A stretch of DNA of 8,713 nucleotides from Natronohydrobacter sp. (GCA_007116445.1 SKIM01000225.1:1-8713), one strand, 5' to 3'; numbered from the stretch's first letter, positions 1 through 6,244 are shown. Notes: generated from the sequence alone by a model not told the origin. Numbers and translations are program-made.

Positions 1-67
1 ACGGATGAAAGCGCGGTATCGCGCGTTCAAGCCGGACTATTCCCACTCACATCAGGAGGGCCGATAA
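1..67 (+). CDS. C-terminal tail of an unidentified upstream gene (partial)
   Basis: An open frame runs in from the left edge (codons from base 2) and ends at TAA 65-67, giving about 21 residues that end in SHSHQEGR. The tail is hydrophilic and basic, with no recognisable motif, so the family cannot be named. The stop codon directly abuts the ATG of the DoxX-like gene, and the ribosome binding site of that gene lies inside this tail. This suggests co-transcription and possibly translational coupling. An in-frame ATG at 5-7 exists, but the absence of any upstream stop makes a gene tail more likely than a tiny independent ORF. Confidence 0.55.
   Translation, partial: RMKARYRAFKPDYSHSHQEGR
54..59 (+). 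promoter_or_regulatory. Ribosome binding site of the DoxX-like gene
   Basis: A full AGGAGG lies 8 bases before the ATG at 68. It supports that start and sits within the last codons of the preceding frame. Confidence 0.75.
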
Positions 68-496
68 ATGGCATTCGTTTCAGACGTGATCCAACGGACA
101 ACCCGCGTTCTTCCAGGCACGCATCACGCGCATTGGCTCTTGCGCCTGCCGCTTGCCTTTGTGCTGCTGCAATATGGTTTCGACAAGTTTCCGCTCTCAG
201 CCGATGTCGCGGCAGGCTGGGGTCTGCCGCTGAGCCTCTGGGCCATTGCAGGCGTTGCCGAAATTCTTGCAGGGGCTGCGTTGATCATCGGTGGGGCGCT
301 GCGCACGCGGATGGGCGATCACGTTACGCGGGTGGCTGGGGTTGGCGCTGCGTTGATCGTCGTGGGTGTCCTGATTGTCGCCTACTGGGCGCCGCCGATT
401 GACATCCTGCTGTTCAACCAGTTCCACATTCTGCTGATCTGCGCTGGCCTCTATCTGGCGCTTGGCGCGCATGAGCGGCTGCGGCAGGAAGGCTGA
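68..496 (+). CDS. DoxX-like four-helix inner-membrane protein
   Basis: A 142-residue protein with four hydrophobic segments at about residues 22-39, 53-77, 87-107 and 114-134, which is the layout of the DoxX/DoxX-like family. The first helix region (RLPLAFVLLQYGFDKFP, residues 26-42) carries the family's typical 'LR...L.....G.DK' pattern. It has no signal peptide beyond the first membrane segment and should sit in the cytoplasmic membrane. DoxX-family members are linked to thiol or redox stress and to quinol-associated complexes in a few bacteria, but most have no proven role. No particular function is claimed here. The start is supported by AGGAGG 8 bases upstream. The gene follows the preceding frame without a gap and is closed by a terminator, so it is the last gene of its operon. 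Family assignment is fairly secure; cellular role unknown. Confidence 0.8.
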   Translation: MAFVSDVIQRTTRVLPGTHHAHWLLRLPLAFVLLQYGFDKFPLSADVAAGWGLPLSLWAIAGVAEILAGAALIIGGALRTRMGDHVTRVAGVGAALIVVGVLIVAYWAPPIDILLFNQFHILLICAGLYLALGAHERLRQEG

Positions 497-505
497 CAGG
501 TTGCG

Positions 506-533
506 CCGGGGGCGTTCGCGCCCCCGGTTTCTT
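506..533 (+). terminator. Intrinsic terminator after the DoxX-like gene
   Basis: A perfect 9-bp stem, CCGGGGGCG (506-514) with CGCCCCCGG (519-527), closes a TTCG tetraloop and is followed by TTTCTT. It lies between two convergent genes, 10 bases after the DoxX-like stop codon. The T tract is on the + strand side only, so it mainly serves the rightward operon. The hairpin could also slow leftward transcripts leaving cobS. Confidence 0.85.
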
Positions 534-1504
534 CAGCCCAATGCTGTGCTGACGGCCGATTCAGGCAGTTCTTCGTCAAAGCAGCGCTGGTAGAATTCGG
601 CCACGGTCTGACGCTCCAACTCGTCGCATTTGTTCAGGAAGGACAGCCGGAACGCATAGCCGATAGAGCGGAAGATCCGCGCATTTTCGGCCCAGTTGAT
701 GACCGTCCGGGGCGACATGACCGTGGACAGATCGCCATTCATGAAGGCCGTCCGGGTCATATCCGCGACGGTGACCATCTGGCTGATCTCCTGTCGCCCC
801 TTGGCCGTATTGTAGGCCGGGTTCTTGGCCAGAACGATTGCTGCTTCGGCATCGTGGCTCAGGTAATTCAGCGTCGCAACCAGCGACCAGCGGTCCATCT
901 GCGCCTGGTTGATCTGCTGGACCCCGTGATAGAGGCCCGTCGTATCGCCCAGGCCGACCGTATTCGCCGTGGCAAAGAGCCGGAAACAGGGATGCGGGGT
1001 GATGATTTCGTTCTGGTCCAGAAGCGTCAGCTTGCCGTCATGTTCCAGCACGCGCTGGATCACGAACATCACATCCGGGCGGCCTGCGTCATATTCGTCA
1101 AAGACGATCGCAACAGGGTTGCGCAGCGCCCAGGGCAGGATGCCTTCCTGAAACTCGGTCACTTGCGCGCCGTCGCGCAGCTTGATCGCGTCCTTGCCGA
1201 TCATGTCGATGCGCGAGATGTGGCTGTCGAGATTGACCCGCACTGAAGGCCAGTTCAGGCGCGCGGCCACCTGTTCAATATGGGTGGATTTGCCCGTGCC
1301 GTGATAGCCTTGGATCATTACGCGGCGATTATAGGCAAAACCCGCCAGAATCGCGAGGGTGGTGTCAGGGTCGAATTTATAGGTGGGGTCGAGCGCGGGC
1401 ACGCGGTCGGTCGGCTCGGCAAAGCCCTTGACTGACATATCCGAGTCAATTCCGAACACATCGCGTACAGAAATGTCTTCGGTGGGTTTCTGATGTCCGG
1501 TCAT
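533..1504 (-). CDS. cobS: Aerobic cobaltochelatase subunit CobS
   Basis: A 323-residue AAA+ ATPase of CobS type. With CobT it forms the chaperone-like ATPase that works with CobN to insert cobalt into hydrogenobyrinic acid a,c-diamide in the aerobic vitamin B12 pathway (cytoplasm). Visible motifs are Walker A GYHGTGKST (66-74), Walker B VAIVFDEYDA (131-140, acidic pair D136/E137), a sensor-1-like FATANT (177-182) and the conserved SPRTVINW segment (264-271). The N-terminal stretch, with VFGID near residue 16-20 and VPALDPTYKF near 35-44, is as expected for CobS. Length is normal. The ATG at 1504-1502 is preceded by AGGACGAG, a modest ribosome binding site. It follows the P450 gene by 77 bases on the same strand and converges with the DoxX-like gene. 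cobT is not next to it within this window. Identification is based on motifs and recall of the family. Confidence 0.93.
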   Translation of the reverse strand: MTGHQKPTEDISVRDVFGIDSDMSVKGFAEPTDRVPALDPTYKFDPDTTLAILAGFAYNRRVMIQGYHGTGKSTHIEQVAARLNWPSVRVNLDSHISRIDMIGKDAIKLRDGAQVTEFQEGILPWALRNPVAIVFDEYDAGRPDVMFVIQRVLEHDGKLTLLDQNEIITPHPCFRLFATANTVGLGDTTGLYHGVQQINQAQMDRWSLVATLNYLSHDAEAAIVLAKNPAYNTAKGRQEISQMVTVADMTRTAFMNGDLSTVMSPRTVINWAENARIFRSIGYAFRLSFLNKCDELERQTVAEFYQRCFDEELPESAVSTALG

Positions 1505-1522
1505 GCTGTCTCGTCCTGCCTG

Positions 1523-1544
1523 TCAGTGTGTTGGTCGCCACTGA
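1523..1544 (-). other. Small inverted repeat in the P450-cobS gap
   Basis: TCAGTG (1523-1528) and CACTGA (1539-1544) form a 6-bp inverted repeat with a 10-base loop, ending about 18 bases before the cobS start on the minus strand. There is no T tract, so it is not a terminator. I see no convincing promoter in the 77-base gap and nothing resembling a cobalamin riboswitch, which would need far more room. It could be a chance repeat. Confidence 0.25.
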
Positions 1545-1581
1545 TGTGAAACATATCCGCCGCAGGTGCAAGGGAAAGGGG

Positions 1582-2772
1582 CTATCTGCCCGCAACCTGC
1601 AAGCGCTCCAGACCATGGAAGTGGTAGATATCCGCGTATTGTGGCGTTTCGGTCAGCCGCAACTGCGGCATCGCTGCGCTAAGTGCCTCCAAGCCCAGTT
1701 GCAATTCCAGCCGCGCGAGGGGCGCGCCTAGGCAGAAATGCAGCCCCGCGCCGAAGCCCAGATGCGCCTTCACGGGGCGGGCCGGGTCGAAACGCGCAGG
1801 CGCCTCCCAATGCCGCGGACAGCGATTGGCCGCGCCGAGCAGGCAGGCGACCTGCGTGCCCTTGGGAATGATGCGGCCCATCACGTCGATATCGTCATAG
1901 GCCCAGCGGGTGAAGAGATGCAGCGCAGGATCAAAGCGCAGACATTCCTCGACCAATGTTTCGGTGATCGGCACCTGTCCGTAATGCCCGCTCTCGATCA
2001 GCGTCTTGACAGCATTCCCGAGGCTGTGGACCGTCGCTTCATGCCCCGCATTCAGGAGCAGGATGCAGGTCGAGATCATCTCATCTGGGCTGAGCGTCGT
2101 GCCATCGTCTTCGGCGGCGATCAGATGGGTGATCAGATCGTCGCGGGGGCTTGTGCGCCGGTCGGTGATATAGCCGCGCAGGAAATCGGCAAACTCGCGG
2201 CTGGCAGTGGCAGCGCGGTCTTCATCGGCGCGGGTGCGACCGGCCTGATACATGCCGACCATCGCGCTTGACCAGCGAAGCAGGTCCGGGGCCATGCTGT
2301 CGGGCACACCCAGAAGCCGCGCGATCACGATCACCGGCAGGGGCTGGGCGAAATCTGTGAGCAGATCAAATTCGCCTTCGGGCAGGGCGGCGATCAGGTC
2401 TTGGCTCAGCGCCGTGATCTCCGGCCCGAGGGCTGCAATCCGGCGCGAGGTGAAGGCGCGCAGCACCAAACTGCGCAGCCGCGTGTGGCGGGGCGGCTCC
2501 AGTTCCAGCATCGAATGCGCCTCGATCGCGTAGAAGGGCGCGAGGTGATCGGGGATCGCGGGCGGCTCCGGCGGGACGCGCCCGAAGCGCCGGTCGCGCA
2601 GGATGGCATTGGCAGCGGCAAAGCTGACGGCACAGGGCAGGGCGTAATCGCGCCAGAACACCAGCGGTCCCAATGCGCGCATGCGCTCATAGGCCGGATA
2701 GGGGTCTTGCACAAATCCAACATCGAGCGGGTTTTGCGACACTGCCGGCAGCGGTTGCATATCGTCGCTCAA
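1582..2772 (-). CDS. Soluble bacterial cytochrome P450
   Basis: A 396-residue class I-type cytochrome P450 monooxygenase, with no N-terminal membrane anchor, so cytosolic and dependent on a ferredoxin and reductase not encoded nearby. All hallmark motifs are present: substrate-side EPPRHTRLR (92-100), I-helix AGHEAT (242-247), ExxR in EECLR (E276, R279), the FTRWAYDDID region (287-296), and heme ligand loop FGAGLHFCLG (340-349) with Cys347 as thiolate ligand. In the I-helix the usual first threonine is alanine (AGHEAT), a variant known in several bacterial families. The longest start is TTG (2772-2770), overlapping the stop of the M20 gene; an ATG four codons in (2760-2758) is the alternative. 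No start has a strong ribosome binding site, which fits translational coupling. Substrate is not predictable from sequence; fatty acids, terpenoids or xenobiotics are all possible. CYP family not assigned. Confidence 0.93.
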   Translation of the reverse strand: MSDDMQPLPAVSQNPLDVGFVQDPYPAYERMRALGPLVFWRDYALPCAVSFAAANAILRDRRFGRVPPEPPAIPDHLAPFYAIEAHSMLELEPPRHTRLRSLVLRAFTSRRIAALGPEITALSQDLIAALPEGEFDLLTDFAQPLPVIVIARLLGVPDSMAPDLLRWSSAMVGMYQAGRTRADEDRAATASREFADFLRGYITDRRTSPRDDLITHLIAAEDDGTTLSPDEMISTCILLLNAGHEATVHSLGNAVKTLIESGHYGQVPITETLVEECLRFDPALHLFTRWAYDDIDVMGRIIPKGTQVACLLGAANRCPRHWEAPARFDPARPVKAHLGFGAGLHFCLGAPLARLELQLGLEALSAAMPQLRLTETPQYADIYHFHGLERLQVAGR

Positions 2773-4154
2773 GCCTTTGCCACAGCGTCGATAATCCGCG
2801 CCCAGGACCGGATGCCCCGATGGAAGCTGTCCAGATCATACTTTTCATTTGGCGAGTGGATCTGGTCATCCTGCTTGGCAAAGCCGATCAGCATCGAATC
2901 CATGCCGAGGATGGATTTGAAATAGCCTGCAATCGGGATCGACCCGCCCGCGCCGACGAAAGCGGCGGGTTTGGGCCATTCCTGTGTGAGCGCCTGACGC
3001 GCGGCTTCAAAGGCCGGGTGACTGGTTTCCATGACCGAGGCGGGCGAGGCGCCGTGTTCGATGAATTCCGCGCGGCAGTCTTCGGGCAGGCGCGCGCGGA
3101 CGAAATCGCGAAAGGCCGCGCGCAGCTTGTGGGGATCTTGCTGGCCCACCAGCCGGAAGCTGACCTTGGCCGAGGCGCGGGCGGGCAGCACAGTCTTGAA
3201 ACCCGCGCCGGTATAGCCCGAGGTCATGCCGTTGATCTCGCAAGTCGGGCGCGACCAGAGCATCTCGAGCGCGGTGCGATCTGCCTCGCCCGCAGGTTTG
3301 CCCAGCCCGACGGCGCCGAGAAACGCCTCTGCGTCAAAGCCCAGCCCGTCCCATTGCGCGCGCAAGCTCTCGGGGAGTTCGGGCACGTCGTCATAGAATC
3401 CAGGCAGGGTCACGCGGCCCTGATCGTCGTGCAGATCGGCCAGAATCCGCGCCAGCACACGCGCGGGGTTCATCGCAGCCCCCCCGAACATGCCCGAATG
3501 CAGGTCGCGCTCGGGGCCGTGGATGATCACTTCCTCGCCCAGAAGGCCGCGCAGCATGGTGGTGATGGCAGGGGTCTGCGCGTCAAACAAACCCGTATCG
3601 CAGATCAGCGCAATATCGGCGCGCAAGGCATCCCGGTTGGCCTTCAGATACGGGACGAGCGAAGGCGAGCCGCTTTCCTCCTCCCCCTCAAGGCAAAAGG
3701 TCAGCTTGACCGGCAGCGCGCCATGCACGGCGATCCAGGCGCGGCAGGCTTCGACAAAGGTCATGAGCTGGCCCTTGTCATCGGACGCGCCGCGCGCCCG
3801 GATGACCTTGCCTGCGGGCGTGTCCTCGATCTGCGGATCGAAAGGCGCGCTGTGCCAGAGCTCCAGCGGATCGACCGGTTGCACGTCATAATGGCCGTAA
3901 AAAAGCAGATGCGGCCCGGTTGCTGCGCCGCCATGCGCAACGACCATGGGGTGGCCGGGCGTCGCATCCTTGCGGGCGTCGAAACCAAGGGTTGCAAGAT
4001 CACGCATCAGCCACTCTGCGGCAGCGTCGACATCCTGGGCATGGGCCGGATCCGTCGAGATGGAGGGTATCTTCAACAGCGCGGTCAGCCTGTCGAGCGC
4101 TTGCGGCAAGTCGCGATCGATCTGGTCGAGGACGGGGGAAATGTCACTGCTCAT
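2769..4154 (-). CDS. M20-family metallopeptidase (dipeptidase/deacylase type)
   Basis: A 461-residue di-zinc hydrolase of the M20 family (carnosinase/DapE/ArgE-like), the long dipeptidase type. The metal-site motifs are complete: H88 and D90 in GHYDVQP, bridging D125 in GASDDKG, catalytic E159 and metal-binding E160 in EGEEESGS, D186 in CDTG, and H433 in IHSPNEKY. The lid/dimerisation domain (about 190-325) contains DLHSGMFGG with H219, the histidine that reaches into the partner active site in dimers. A Gly-rich GAGGSIPI (401-408) before the last metal ligand is typical. No signal peptide, so cytoplasmic. It probably cleaves dipeptides or N-acyl/amide bonds of small molecules; the exact substrate is unknown. 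ATG at 4154-4152 has only a weak upstream GAG. It is the first gene of the leftward block and overlaps the P450 start by two bases. Confidence 0.92.
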   Translation of the reverse strand: MSSDISPVLDQIDRDLPQALDRLTALLKIPSISTDPAHAQDVDAAAEWLMRDLATLGFDARKDATPGHPMVVAHGGAATGPHLLFYGHYDVQPVDPLELWHSAPFDPQIEDTPAGKVIRARGASDDKGQLMTFVEACRAWIAVHGALPVKLTFCLEGEEESGSPSLVPYLKANRDALRADIALICDTGLFDAQTPAITTMLRGLLGEEVIIHGPERDLHSGMFGGAAMNPARVLARILADLHDDQGRVTLPGFYDDVPELPESLRAQWDGLGFDAEAFLGAVGLGKPAGEADRTALEMLWSRPTCEINGMTSGYTGAGFKTVLPARASAKVSFRLVGQQDPHKLRAAFRDFVRARLPEDCRAEFIEHGASPASVMETSHPAFEAARQALTQEWPKPAAFVGAGGSIPIAGYFKSILGMDSMLIGFAKQDDQIHSPNEKYDLDSFHRGIRSWARIIDAVAKA

Positions 4155-4227
4155 TTGCGTCTCGGGTTGGGATCTGTTTTCTGAACTGGGATGCCGATGA
4201 CCCTAGCAGAGAAGTGGGGGGTGTCCA

Positions 4228-4256
4228 GCCCCGACGCAGCGACTATAGTCTGGGGC
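4228..4256 (+). promoter_or_regulatory. Candidate -10 box within a palindrome, upstream of the secreted-protein gene
   Basis: TATAGT (4244-4249) lies inside a perfect 10-base palindrome, GACTATAGTC (4241-4250). It is flanked by GCCCC (4228-4232) and GGGGC (4252-4256). The arms GCCCCGAC and GTC-T-GGGGC can also pair as an 8-bp stem with one bulged T. No convincing -35 is seen at the usual distance. The site sits in the 129-base divergent gap between the M20 gene and the secreted-protein gene, so it could be a promoter with an operator-like element for the rightward gene. The same CTATAGT heptamer occurs before the rodZ-like gene. Confidence 0.35.
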
Positions 4257-4283
4257 AACGCAACATGATTCTGACGAGAGAAA

Positions 4284-4703
4284 ATGATGAATTATCAGTG
4301 CAAAAAGATCGGTGTTGCTCTGGGCTTCGGGGTGGCCGCAGCAGTGATGGCGACTGCGTCTGTGGCCCAGGATGCCGTGGCAGAGGAGTTTGAACTTGAT
4401 GGAGTCAGTGTCACGGTTCTGGCACATGATTTCCTGACCGAGGAAGAATTGATGACATTGCGTCTGGTCGGACAGAACAGTGAGGCCCTGGCGGTCTTCG
4501 TGAATGTCGGCGACGGCTTTGCGGCACTGGCCGTTGCGCCCGATGAAGGCTTTGTGCGCGGCGGTGTGCCTGTCAATTCAGCCTCGGCGCTCTCGGATCT
4601 GCCCGACCTGAATGCTGCGCGTGCTGCGGCGCTCGAGGCCTGCAACGCCGCGCGCGACGGGGGGGCCGACTGCGAAGTGGTGCTGGAGATTGCGCCGCGC
4701 TGA
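4284..4703 (+). CDS. Small secreted protein of unknown function
   Basis: A 139-residue protein that I do not recognise as a characterised family. The first 28 residues look like a Sec signal peptide: a KK pair (7-8), a hydrophobic core (about 9-25), and SVA followed by QD (cleavage predicted after A28). The mature part is about 111 residues and acidic (FELDGVSV, FLTEEELM). It ends with an Ala-rich segment holding two cysteines about 13 residues apart (LEACNAARDG, then ADCEVV), which could form a disulfide in the periplasm. Two adjacent ATG codons (4284, 4287) are both possible starts; GAGAG upstream is a plausible ribosome binding site. It lies upstream of hemA in the same direction, but a 196-base gap with its own control signals separates them. 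A run of seven G (4669-4675) near the end of the gene is a potential sequencing or slippage spot, although the frame is intact. Confidence 0.7.
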   Translation: MMNYQCKKIGVALGFGVAAAVMATASVAQDAVAEEFELDGVSVTVLAHDFLTEEELMTLRLVGQNSEALAVFVNVGDGFAALAVAPDEGFVRGGVPVNSASALSDLPDLNAARAAALEACNAARDGGADCEVVLEIAPR

Positions 4704-4770
4704 GCGCCCACAGCATCGCGGCGCGACACAGGGTCGCGATCTGTCATCTGAACGCGCATCCTATCTGGAA

Positions 4771-4784
4771 TTGATCTAAATCAT
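4771..4784 (+). promoter_or_regulatory. FNR/FnrL-type binding box upstream of hemA
   Basis: TTGATCTAAATCAT matches the FNR-family consensus TTGAT-N4-ATCAA at nine of ten defined positions. It is centred 122 bases before the hemA TTG. hemA of Rhodobacter sphaeroides is known to be under FnrL control in response to low oxygen, so the location makes biological sense. If the protein acts as a class II activator, centred near -41.5, transcription would start near base 4819; I do not see a strong -10 there. No PpsR/CrtJ box (TGT-N12-ACA) occurs in the 4704-4899 gap. Binding is inferred, not shown. Confidence 0.75.
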
Positions 4785-4823
4785 TTCCTCATGATGATCT
4801 GAAACGCTACGAATGGATGACAC

Positions 4824-4863
4824 GTCTTTCTTTGCTTTTCCCGAGAGAAGAAGATAGAAAGAT
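4824..4863 (+). promoter_or_regulatory. Foldable hemA leader hairpin
   Basis: TCTTTCT (4825-4831) is fully complementary to AGAAAGA (4856-4862). Inside it, CTTTTC (4835-4840) pairs with GAGAAG (4845-4850), with one G-U pair, around a CCGA loop. Together they give a two-part stem of about 40 bases in the hemA leader, near the 5' end expected if FnrL acts as a class II activator. The same pyrimidine stretch, CTTTTCCC (4835-4842), can instead pair with the hemA ribosome binding site GGGAGAGG (4889-4896). The two folds exclude each other. A pyrimidine tract facing purine tracts can do this by chance. Confidence 0.35.
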
Positions 4864-4888
4864 CTGAATATACCGAGCTGATACGCAA

Positions 4889-4897
4889 GGGAGAGGG
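4889..4897 (+). promoter_or_regulatory. Ribosome binding site that fixes the hemA TTG start
   Basis: The purine-rich GGGAGAGGG ends 2 bases before TTG 4900-4902, with GGAG ending 6 bases before it. An in-frame TGA at 4879-4881 leaves no upstream ATG, and the next in-frame ATG is codon 59, deep in the conserved domain. TTG is therefore the start. Confidence 0.75.
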
Positions 4898-4899
4898 TC

Positions 4900-6123
4900 T
4901 TGGACTATAATGGTGCACTCGATGCGGCGATAGGGCGACTTCATGAAGAAGGGCGATATCGCACCTTCATCGATATCGAGCGTCGTAACGGCCATTTTCC
5001 CCACGCCGTCTGGAGCACGCCGGAAGGAACCCGCAAAGATATCGTGGTCTGGTGTGGCAATGACTACCTAGGGATGGGCCAGCAGCCTGTCGTTCTGCAA
5101 GCTATGCATGAAGCGCTGGATGCGACTGGCGCGGGCTCGGGCGGGACGCGCAATATCTCCGGCACGACGGTATATCACAAGCGCCTGGAGCAGTCGCTCG
5201 CCGATTTGCATCAGAAGGAAGCTGCGCTGGTCTTCACCTCGGCCTATATCGCCAATGATGCGACGCTGTCGACGCTGCCGAAACTGTTTCCCGGCCTGAT
5301 CATCTATTCGGATGCGCTCAATCATGCCTCGATGATCGAAGGGGTGCGCCGCAACGGGGGCGCAAAGCGCGTCTTCCGGCATAATGATGTCGCGCATCTG
5401 CGCCAGCTTCTGGAAGCCGACGATTCCGCCGCGCCGAAGCTGATCGCCTTCGAGTCGATTTATTCCATGGACGGGGATTTCGGCCCGATCGAGGCGATTT
5501 GCGATCTGGCGGATGAATTCGGCGCGCTGACCTATATCGACGAAGTGCATGCGGTGGGCATGTATGGCCCCCGCGGCGCTGGTGTCGCCGAGCGCGACGG
5601 GTTGATGCACCGGATCGACATCATCAACGGCACGCTTGCCAAGGCTTACGGGGTGCAGGGCGGCTATATCGCGGCCAGTGCCAAGATGTGCGACGCGGTG
5701 CGGTCCTATGCACCGGGTTTCATCTTCTCAACCTCGCTGCCACCGGCTGTAGTAGCCGGGGCCGAAGCCTCTGTCGAATTCCTGAAAACCGCGCAGCACC
5801 TGCGCGACAAGCAGCAGGAACATGCGCGAATTCTGAAGATGCGGCTGCGGGCTCTGGGCTTGCCGATCATCGACCATGGCAGCCACATCGTGCCGGTCCA
5901 TGTGGGCGATCCGGTCCACTGCAAGGCGATTTCCGACATGCTTCTGTCGCGCCATGGCATATATGTGCAGCCGATCAATTTCCCGACGGTTCCGCGCGGC
6001 ACCGAACGGTTGCGCTTCACACCGTCGCCCGTGCACAACCCCAGGATGATCGATGACCTGGTGCGTGCAATGGATGGGCTGTGGTCGCATTGTGCGCTGA
6101 ATCGCGCCGAAATTTCTGCCTGA
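4900..6123 (+). CDS. hemA: 5-aminolevulinate synthase
   Basis: A 407-residue PLP enzyme of the alpha-oxoamine synthase family. It condenses glycine with succinyl-CoA to 5-aminolevulinate, the committed step of the C4 tetrapyrrole route (heme, B12 and, in phototrophs, bacteriochlorophyll), in the cytoplasm. Length and sequence appear collinear with Rhodobacter sphaeroides HemA from memory, including the MDYN N-terminus and the NRAE end. Key residues are R21, the GSGGTRNISG loop (79-88), N141-H142, D214 and H217 in IDEVHAVG, Schiff-base K248 in GTLAKAYG, and the FPTVPRGTERLRFTPS segment (361-376). Position 247 is Ala where many homologues have Gly (GTLGK), a variant also found in other alphaproteobacterial ALA synthases. 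Translation starts at TTG, unusual for a core enzyme. An FnrL-type box upstream suggests induction at low oxygen. The next gene starts 121 bases downstream and has its own promoter candidate. Confidence 0.97.
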   Translation: MDYNGALDAAIGRLHEEGRYRTFIDIERRNGHFPHAVWSTPEGTRKDIVVWCGNDYLGMGQQPVVLQAMHEALDATGAGSGGTRNISGTTVYHKRLEQSLADLHQKEAALVFTSAYIANDATLSTLPKLFPGLIIYSDALNHASMIEGVRRNGGAKRVFRHNDVAHLRQLLEADDSAAPKLIAFESIYSMDGDFGPIEAICDLADEFGALTYIDEVHAVGMYGPRGAGVAERDGLMHRIDIINGTLAKAYGVQGGYIAASAKMCDAVRSYAPGFIFSTSLPPAVVAGAEASVEFLKTAQHLRDKQQEHARILKMRLRALGLPIIDHGSHIVPVHVGDPVHCKAISDMLLSRHGIYVQPINFPTVPRGTERLRFTPSPVHNPRMIDDLVRAMDGLWSHCALNRAEISA

Positions 6124-6136
6124 CCCGCGATACTGC

Positions 6137-6164
6137 TTCAAATCGCAGCGAGATTCGCTATAGT
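6137..6164 (+). promoter_or_regulatory. Candidate sigma-70 promoter of the rodZ-like gene
   Basis: TTCAAA (6137-6142) and TATAGT (6159-6164) are spaced by 16 bases. The -10 has 5 of 6 consensus bases and the -35 has 4 of 6. It lies 14 bases after the hemA stop codon. No hemA terminator with a T tract is visible in this 121-base gap, so read-through from hemA is also possible. A 7-bp stem with one G-T pair (GGCGGCG/CGCTGCC, about 6174-6194) follows but lacks a T run. Confidence 0.45.
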
Positions 6165-6244
6165 AGGGCTACAGGCGGCGCGCAGAACGCTGCCGTAAGG
6201 TCTGCATGCGGTATGAACGATTCTAAAGGCGGTAGGGGCGGGCA

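Noticed and set aside
1505..1581. Cobalamin riboswitch before cobS
   Set aside because: The gap is only 77 bases and shows no B12-box-like sequence or multi-helix layout.
1738..2925. Several + strand open frames opposite the P450
   Set aside because: They overlap the fully motif-supported P450 and have compositions typical of antisense frames.
2673..4184. Long + strand open frame (503 codons) opposite the M20 gene
   Set aside because: The minus-strand M20 protein has all catalytic motifs. The opposite frame gives an Arg/Gly/Ala-rich product with no motif and is a shadow of GC-rich codon use.
4692..4740. Inverted repeats after the secreted-protein gene (GCGCCGCG/CGCGGCGC and CGCGAC/GTCGCG) as a terminator
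   Set aside because: One arm overlaps the end of the coding sequence and neither repeat is followed by a T tract. They may fold, but terminator function is not supported.
4704..4899. PpsR/CrtJ photosynthesis repressor box before hemA
   Set aside because: No TGT-N12-ACA pattern is found in this gap, so photosynthesis-type repression is not supported.
4807..5004. Minus-strand 65-codon frame across the hemA leader and start
   Set aside because: Half of it is antisense to the conserved hemA N-terminus. It has no recognisable domain.
5638..5650. Ala instead of Gly before the PLP lysine of HemA (GTLAKAYG) as a functional anomaly
   Set aside because: The same substitution occurs in other alphaproteobacterial ALA synthases as I recall them, and all other active-site residues are intact.
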